Shown here in pieces: positions 6,412 through 10,347 of a DNA stretch of 10,347 nucleotides. Source of the stretch: Desulfosporosinus sp. UBA4726. Lineage in GTDB: Bacteria; Bacillota; Desulfitobacteriia; Desulfitobacteriales; Desulfitobacteriaceae. Location: contig DHJG01000080.1 of the NCBI GenBank assembly GCA_002404215.1, forward strand, positions 4,832-15,178, in the 5' to 3' direction. The notes under the pieces were generated by a model. It ran no database searches and was not told the origin of the DNA. It was given only the letters and a program-made list of their open reading frames with translations. Position 1 is the first letter of the stretch. Each line of letters begins with the position of its first letter. A program made the translations under genes and the position numbers.

Positions 6412-7185
6412 ATGAAAGTTGCAGCCTGTTATAAATGGGTACTTGATGAAGCCGATTTGAAAATTGATACAAAATCTCGAGCACTCTTGACCGATCGCGC
6501 CAAAAATAAAATCAGTGAGTATGACCGTAATGCCATTGAATGTGGAGTAAGCCTTGTTGAAGAAGCTGGCGGTGAAGTCATCGCTTTAACAGCTGGAACT
6601 GCCGACGCGAAAAAGTCCTTGAAAGATGCTTTATCCCGCGGACCAGCACAAGCCTTTTTTGTAAAGGATGAGTTGATGGCTCAGGCTGATGCGAGTTTAA
6701 CGGCTAAGGTTTTGGCAGCTGCAGTTACTCAAATTGGAGAGTGTGATCTCGTGATTTGTGGTGAAGGTTCGAGTGATGGTTATTCCCAGCAGGTTGGTAT
6801 CCGACTAGCCCAGCATTTAGGAATACCGGTTATTACTTTTGTCAATAAATTCAGTGTGGAAAATGGAATACTTCGGGCTGAACGTAAACTCGAAGAAGGC
6901 ATAGAAGTCGTGGAAGTTGCACTTCCGGCAGTTTTGACTGTCCTACCGGATATAAATAAGCCACGAATTCCAAGTCTAAAACAAATCTTAGGTGCTGCCA
7001 AAAAACCTGTCAAAGAAGTCAGTATAACAGATTTGGGCCTGGGTACAGCTGGGGTAGAACCACTTCTTCGCCAAACGGAAGTACTTGGTGCCGTCATGAA
7101 TAGGAAAAATATTCAACTTGAAGGAGAAACTGCTGATCTCGTAGCTCAAGTTCTTGGCGTTTTGAAAAAAGAAGGTTTATGCTAA
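6412..7185 (+). CDS. fixA: Electron transfer flavoprotein beta subunit, FixA type
   Basis: This is the small subunit of an Etf heterodimer that carries electrons between acyl-CoA dehydrogenase and the FixCX quinone branch. It has 257 residues. Landmarks shared with E. coli FixA as I recall it are KISEYDRNAIE (33-43), LSRGP (74-78), CGEGSSDGYSQQVG (116-129), a beta-subunit signature around AERKLEEGIEVVEVALPAV (156-174) and IPSLKQILGAAKKPV (186-200). This places it in the Fix/Ydi/Cai branch rather than the mitochondrial-type Etf. In that branch the beta subunit often binds a second FAD used for electron bifurcation, where classic Etf has AMP; this was not shown here. The ribosome site AAAGGGG (6398-6404) supports the ATG. 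The gap to the alpha subunit is 22 nt, as expected for a translationally coordinated pair. Confidence 0.92.
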   Translation: MKVAACYKWVLDEADLKIDTKSRALLTDRAKNKISEYDRNAIECGVSLVEEAGGEVIALTAGTADAKKSLKDALSRGPAQAFFVKDELMAQADASLTAKVLAAAVTQIGECDLVICGEGSSDGYSQQVGIRLAQHLGIPVITFVNKFSVENGILRAERKLEEGIEVVEVALPAVLTVLPDINKPRIPSLKQILGAAKKPVKEVSITDLGLGTAGVEPLLRQTEVLGAVMNRKNIQLEGETADLVAQVLGVLKKEGLC

Positions 7186-7207
7186 ATTAGAAAGGGGGAC
7201 AAAAGTT

Positions 7208-8116
7208 ATGTCAGAAATATGGGCTGTTTCCGAACAAGCTGGAACAATACTTGAACTTATTGCACACGCCAAAGGAATTTCCCAAGGGGAAAAAATTGTG
7301 GCGTTTTCATTTACCCAAGATGGAGCACAAGCGGCTTCCACCCATGGGGCTGAGCATGTTTATGAAATGACTGAAGGGAGCCGACCGGAAGCTTGGGTTA
7401 ACAAGATCATTGAGATGGCTAAAGTCGCTGAACCCGTTGCTATTCTTTGCGGAAACACCCGGCGAGCTAAAGAGATGGCCGCTAGAATAGCTGCCGCTCT
7501 GGACACCGGTTTAGTAACGGAATGTGCAAAGATGGAGCGCGGTGAAGGGTTTGTAACTGAACGCTACATCTACGGCGGACTGTGTGTTAGTACCGAGGAA
7601 ATGAAATCGGTGCCGTTTATGGCAACCATGTCTGCAAAACTTCTAGAAGCACTGCCAGAAGGGTCTGTAGCTCCTATTGAAAAAATAACTGGCGCAGAAG
7701 AAGCTTGTCGGGTCATTGAACTTCGATCTCATAAAACAACATCAAACCTGTCTGCGGCTAATGTGGTGGTTTGTGTCGGTCGTGGTGTAGCCCAAGAGAA
7801 GGATATAGAATTGGCCCAGCGTCTAGCGAAAAAGTTGGGTGGAGAGGTTGGTTGTACCCGTCCGGTCGCCGAAGATCTCAATTGGATGTTAGAAGAAAAC
7901 TATATTGGAATCTCTGGAAAAATAATAAAGCCTATAGTTTATATTGGAATTGGTGTATCTGGACAAATCCAGCACGTTTCTGGAATCCGTGATTCAAAAA
8001 TCATAATTGCTATTGATAAAAATGAAAATGCTCCTATTTTTGAAGCTGCAGATTATGGTCTTGTGGGGGATCTATATGAGATTTTACCCGCCCTGCTAAC
8101 GGCACTGGGCGCTTAA
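7208..8116 (+). CDS. fixB: Electron transfer flavoprotein alpha subunit, FixB type
   Basis: This is the partner of the preceding beta subunit and holds the mobile FAD. It has 302 residues, close to E. coli FixB/YdiR length. The N-terminal half (1-175) is the variable Etf alpha domain and includes GNTRRAKEMAARIAAAL (82-98) and YIYGGL (120-125). The conserved FAD domain occupies about 185-302: VCVGRGVAQEKDIELA (188-203), GCTRPVAEDLNWM (215-227), YIGISGK (232-238), GIGVSGQIQHVSGI (247-260), and APIFEAADYGLVGDLYEILP (275-294). No N-terminal ferredoxin domain is fused to it, unlike some clostridial EtfA proteins. The ATG is preceded by GGGGG at 7194-7198. It ends 15 nt before fixC. Together with FixC and FixX it forms the complete four-part set. 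Confidence 0.93.
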   Translation: MSEIWAVSEQAGTILELIAHAKGISQGEKIVAFSFTQDGAQAASTHGAEHVYEMTEGSRPEAWVNKIIEMAKVAEPVAILCGNTRRAKEMAARIAAALDTGLVTECAKMERGEGFVTERYIYGGLCVSTEEMKSVPFMATMSAKLLEALPEGSVAPIEKITGAEEACRVIELRSHKTTSNLSAANVVVCVGRGVAQEKDIELAQRLAKKLGGEVGCTRPVAEDLNWMLEENYIGISGKIIKPIVYIGIGVSGQIQHVSGIRDSKIIIAIDKNENAPIFEAADYGLVGDLYEILPALLTALGA

Positions 8117-8120
8117 TAAG

Positions 8121-8126
8121 AGGTGG
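8121..8126 (+). promoter_or_regulatory. Ribosome-binding site that fixes the fixC start
   Basis: AGGTGG lies 5 bases before the ATG at 8132. The in-frame GTG at 8123 is inside this site, so the longer form of the protein with three extra residues is unlikely. Confidence 0.7.
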
Positions 8127-8131
8127 AAAGT

Positions 8132-9418
8132 ATGTCTGAAGAAAGTTTTGATGCAATCGTGGTAGGTGCTGGTCCGGCCGGAAGTGCTGCAGCCTACTGC
8201 ATGGCAAAAGAAGGTCTAGAAGTGTTGTTAATTGAGCGGGGGACAGCCCCTGGTGCCAAAAATTCGTCCGGAGGACGACTTTATGGGCATTCCCTCAATA
8301 AGATTATTCCTAACTTTTGGAAGGATGCTCCGGTTGAATGTCAAGTGTCGCGTGAAACCGTGACTTTTCTAACAGGTGAAACAGCGGTTTCCCTGGATGT
8401 TAAAAGTCAAAAGTTTGCGGATCAACCTTCTTTCACGGTATTGCGTTCTAAATTTGACGCTTGGTTGGCCGAAAAGGCCGAAGAAGCTGGGGCTATGCTT
8501 GCTTGTGGGATCCGAGCGGACGAACTAATCATGAAAGATGGGAAAGTTATCGGGGTTCTTTGTGGTGAAGACGAAATGTTCGCCAGTGTCGTGATTGAAG
8601 CGGATGGCGCCAATGCTTGGCTTGCTCAAAAGGCTGGTATTCGTGGAGAATTGTCACCAAAACATGTGGCAACCGGTGTAAAGGAAGTCATTGAGCTTCC
8701 ACCAAACGTCATTAAAGATCGTTTTAACCTTACTGGAGATACTGGGGCTGCTCAGCTTTTTGTAGGAGAGTGCACCCGGGGTTTGCAAGGTGGGGGATTT
8801 ATTTATACGAACAAAGAGAGTATTTCGCTGGGGCTTGTTGTTACAACTGAGGAGTTTTTGCAGACCGAACACAAGCTTGCAGATCTCATGGAAGACTTCA
8901 AGATGCATCCTGCCATTCAGCCGCTTATTGAGGGAGGCAAGGTTGTGGAGTATTCTGCACATCTTGTTCCTGAAGGTGGACTAGGCATGATGCCTCCTCT
9001 CGTCAGTGACGGACTGCTTATTGTGGGTGACGCTGCAGGTCTCGTGCTTAATATTGGATATATGGTACGTGGCATGGACTTTGCGATTGCCTCTGGTGAA
9101 GCCGCCGCATATGCGGTAGTTACTGCGAAAAAATTAGAAGACTATTCGAAGCAAGGTTTGGCCTTATATCAGACCGCTTTGGAAAAGAGTTTTGTACTTC
9201 AGGATCTAAAGACCTATTCGAAGGTTCCTGAATTCTTGGAAAACCATCGCATTTTTGGTAAGTATCCGGCATTAGTTGAGGAAATGATGGTTAACCTCTT
9301 CACGGTTGATGGGACCCCAGCACAACATGTGCTCAAGCCTATGATGGCGACCATCAAGCGCCGAGGAGGATTCGTCCAATTGGCTAAGGATGCTTGGAAA
9401 GGAGTCCGGGCACTATGA
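8132..9418 (+). CDS. fixC: FixC-type flavoprotein (Etf:quinone oxidoreductase homologue)
   Basis: This flavoprotein is thought to pass electrons between Etf and the membrane quinone pool, with FixX as partner. It has 428 residues, the size of E. coli FixC/YdiS and shorter than mitochondrial Etf-QO, because the iron-sulfur part is the separate FixX. It opens with the dinucleotide-binding fold AIVVGAGPAGSAAA (8-21) ending at Glu35 (LLIERG). It continues with NSSGGRLYGHSL (44-55), FTVLRSKFDAWL (101-112), TGVKEVIELPPNVIKDRF (181-198), GGGFIYTNKESISLGLV (220-236), and the second FAD motif LLIVGDAAG (295-303). I see no transmembrane helix, so membrane association would be through a surface patch, as for Etf-QO. 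Its stop overlaps the fixX start by four bases (ATGA at 9415-9418), which suggests coupled translation and equal amounts. Confidence 0.93.
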   Translation: MSEESFDAIVVGAGPAGSAAAYCMAKEGLEVLLIERGTAPGAKNSSGGRLYGHSLNKIIPNFWKDAPVECQVSRETVTFLTGETAVSLDVKSQKFADQPSFTVLRSKFDAWLAEKAEEAGAMLACGIRADELIMKDGKVIGVLCGEDEMFASVVIEADGANAWLAQKAGIRGELSPKHVATGVKEVIELPPNVIKDRFNLTGDTGAAQLFVGECTRGLQGGGFIYTNKESISLGLVVTTEEFLQTEHKLADLMEDFKMHPAIQPLIEGGKVVEYSAHLVPEGGLGMMPPLVSDGLLIVGDAAGLVLNIGYMVRGMDFAIASGEAAAYAVVTAKKLEDYSKQGLALYQTALEKSFVLQDLKTYSKVPEFLENHRIFGKYPALVEEMMVNLFTVDGTPAQHVLKPMMATIKRRGGFVQLAKDAWKGVRAL

Positions 9419-9696
9419 AAAAACTCAGTATTGAAGAACGTCTGGGAATTGATAAATTTTCGGTTGATGACGGTATGCCGCACATCGTAATTGATAAGGT
9501 GGACAATAACACCGACGAACTTAAGGCCTGTGTTAAGGCATGTCCGGCTGGGTGTTATGTTCAGGACGGAGATTTGGTTAAATTTGATTATGCCGGGTGT
9601 CTAGAATGCGGAACCTGTCGAGTACTATGTCAATCCAAAGGGCTAAAGTGGGAATATCCGCGAGGAACGTTTGGCGTAGAGTTTCGTTACGGATAA
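9415..9696 (+). CDS. fixX: FixX-type ferredoxin-like protein
   Basis: This 93-residue iron-sulfur protein should act as the FixC partner, equivalent to the C-terminal cluster domain of Etf-QO. The start ATG overlaps the fixC stop, and AAAGGAG (9398-9404) lies 10 bases ahead; earlier in-frame starts lie inside fixC. The cluster ligands expected from E. coli FixX are Cys43 in KACPAG and Cys62, Cys65 and Cys68 in CLECGTC, enough for one [4Fe-4S] cluster. Three further cysteines (39, 47 and 72) are present that I do not find in the E. coli protein as I recall it. The C-terminal end GTFGVEFRYG (84-93) is the family signature. The gap to the following hydratase gene is 48 nt, with no terminator. 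Confidence 0.93.
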   Translation: MKKLSIEERLGIDKFSVDDGMPHIVIDKVDNNTDELKACVKACPAGCYVQDGDLVKFDYAGCLECGTCRVLCQSKGLKWEYPRGTFGVEFRYG

Positions 9697-9744
9697 AGAA
9701 TTATTTCTTTGGAAACAATTGAAAATTAAAGGAGTGGAGAAAGT

Positions 9745-10164
9745 ATGAAAGAATTAGCTTATGCTGACATTAAAGTAGGGGACAGTGCCTCATTTTCTAA
9801 AACAGTCACAGAATCCGATATCGTGACTTATGCTGGACTAACAGGAGACTTTAACCCGGTTCATATCAACGCCGAGTATGCTAAAGAGTCTATGTTTAAA
9901 GAGCGAATTGCCCACGGTATGCTCGTGTCTGGTTTTATTTCAGCGGTGTTAGGTACTCAGTTACCAGGACCAAATGCCATTTATTTGGGCCAAGAGCTTA
10001 AATTTACGGCACCAGTAAAGATTGGGGACACCGTAACTGCAGAGGCAACTGTTATCGAAAAGCGGGACGATAAGAGAATTATCAAGCTCAAAACGACAGT
10101 GACCAATCAAGACGGGGTAATCGTTGTGGATGGTAGCGCTGTTATTAAAAAAGTTGGACTTTAG
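9745..10164 (+). CDS. MaoC-type (R)-specific enoyl-CoA hydratase
   Basis: This single hot-dog-fold protein of 139 residues is the size of PhaJ-type enzymes, which add water to trans-2-enoyl-CoA to give (R)-3-hydroxyacyl-CoA. The hydratase motif is clear: TGDFNPVHINAEYA (33-46), with Asp35 and His40 as the expected catalytic pair (Asp31/His36 in Aeromonas PhaJ). It is followed by IAHGMLVSGFISAVLG (56-71), GPNAIYLGQELKFTAPVKIG (74-93) and the strand-rich end. GGAGTGGAG (9731-9739) lies before the ATG. Within the operon it would link crotonyl-CoA with (R)-3-hydroxybutyryl-CoA. This suits use of (R)-3-hydroxybutyrate or polyhydroxybutyrate units, but the preferred chain length is unknown. Some homologues are only generic dehydratases. 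Confidence 0.87.
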   Translation: MKELAYADIKVGDSASFSKTVTESDIVTYAGLTGDFNPVHINAEYAKESMFKERIAHGMLVSGFISAVLGTQLPGPNAIYLGQELKFTAPVKIGDTVTAEATVIEKRDDKRIIKLKTTVTNQDGVIVVDGSAVIKKVGL

Positions 10165-10176
10165 AGCTTTTCGATA

Positions 10177-10210
10177 GAAGGTGGCTGGAGATTGAATCTC
10201 GGTCACCTTC
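10177..10210 (+). terminator. Hairpin between the MaoC gene and the crotonase gene, weak or partial terminator
   Basis: GAAGGTGGCTGGAGAT (10177-10192) folds onto ATCTCGGTCACCTTC (10196-10210). This gives about 15 pairs with two G-U pairs, one bulged G and a 3-nt loop. The sequence after it (GTTTATGTTAAATT) has only a poor T run, so full termination is doubtful. It may reduce read-through or stabilise the upstream message. The crotonase gene follows 33 nt later with its own strong ribosome site. Confidence 0.55.
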
Positions 10211-10243
10211 GTTTATGTTAAATTAAGAAGGGGGAAATTTAAA

Positions 10244-10347
10244 ATGCCTATTCAGCTGCAAGTTGAGCAATACGTCGCGAAAGTTACGATTGATCGTCCC
10301 GAGGCATTGAATGCTCTAAACAAAGAAACTTTGAAACAGTTACAAGA
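10244..10347 (+). CDS. 5' end of an enoyl-CoA hydratase/isomerase (crotonase) family gene, partial
   Basis: Only the first 34 codons lie in the window. The translation contains VAKVTIDRPEALNALNKETL (11-30), which is the typical N-terminal strand and turn of crotonase-fold proteins (consensus like tlNRPea.NALn). GAAGGGGG (10227-10234) ends 9 bases before the ATG. Crotonases usually make (S)-3-hydroxyacyl-CoA, so the cluster appears to encode hydratases of both hand types. The catalytic glutamates and oxyanion-hole region lie beyond the window edge. Hydratase therefore cannot be told from isomerase, dehydratase or hydrolase members. Confidence 0.85.
   Translation, partial: MPIQLQVEQYVAKVTIDRPEALNALNKETLKQLQ

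Noticed and set aside
6129..6434. Plus-strand frame overlapping the end of the dehydrogenase and the start of etfB
   Set aside because: The translation is low-complexity and basic with no family resemblance, and it crosses the intergenic hairpin and the etfB ribosome site.
9394..9414. Longer fixX start inside fixC
   Set aside because: It would remove the usual four-base stop/start overlap and ignore the AAAGGAG site in front of the ATG at 9415.
1..10347. CRISPR array, tRNA/rRNA, insertion sequence, phage or defence genes
   Set aside because: No regularly spaced repeats, tRNA- or rRNA-like segments, transposase or integrase motifs, or terminal repeats were seen; the gene order is a coherent metabolic locus.

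Overview
The window looks like chromosomal DNA of an anaerobic, low-to-medium GC Firmicute. The gene content and protein style suggest the Desulfosporosinus/Desulfitobacterium (Peptococcaceae) neighbourhood. That placement is an inference from strong G-rich Shine-Dalgarno sites, a sigma-54 regulator beside a CoA-transferase, and a quinone-type Etf set. It was not tested by any search.

Layout: all genes are on the + strand. Positions 1-216 hold the 3' end of an unrelated endonuclease IV-like gene, followed by a clear intrinsic terminator (286-323). Next is a monocistronic PAS / AAA+ / Fis-HTH sigma-54 activator (371-1780). A gene-free region (1781-2133) then carries two dyads of identical geometry (TGTCCT-N5-AGGACA), one of which also looks like a terminator, and a near-consensus -24/-12 (sigma-54) promoter at 2067-2082. 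From 2134 to the window end runs a probable operon: family I acyl-CoA:carboxylate CoA-transferase (Pct/YdiF type), GntP-family permease, short-chain acyl-CoA dehydrogenase, EtfB/FixA, EtfA/FixB, FixC, FixX, MaoC-type (R)-enoyl-CoA hydratase, and the 5' end of a crotonase-type enoyl-CoA hydratase cut by the window edge. Hairpins lie between the dehydrogenase and etfB and between the MaoC gene and the crotonase gene.

How the genes work together (inference): the permease imports a short-chain or hydroxylated carboxylate and the transferase activates it to its CoA thioester. The dehydrogenase and the two hydratases interconvert acyl-CoA, enoyl-CoA and 3-hydroxyacyl-CoA. Electrons to or from the dehydrogenase pass through a FixABCX-type flavoprotein/ferredoxin set to menaquinone, possibly with electron bifurcation. 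The order transferase, dehydrogenase, FixA-, FixB-, FixC-, FixX-like resembles the E. coli ydiF-O-Q-R-S-T cluster, here with a permease, dedicated hydratases and its own sigma-54 control. The exact substrate cannot be read from the sequence; butyrate, crotonate or 3-hydroxybutyrate are the leading guesses. Nothing here is a completely unknown system. The most informative parts are the regulatory region and the coupling of fatty-acid/hydroxy-acid use to FixABCX.
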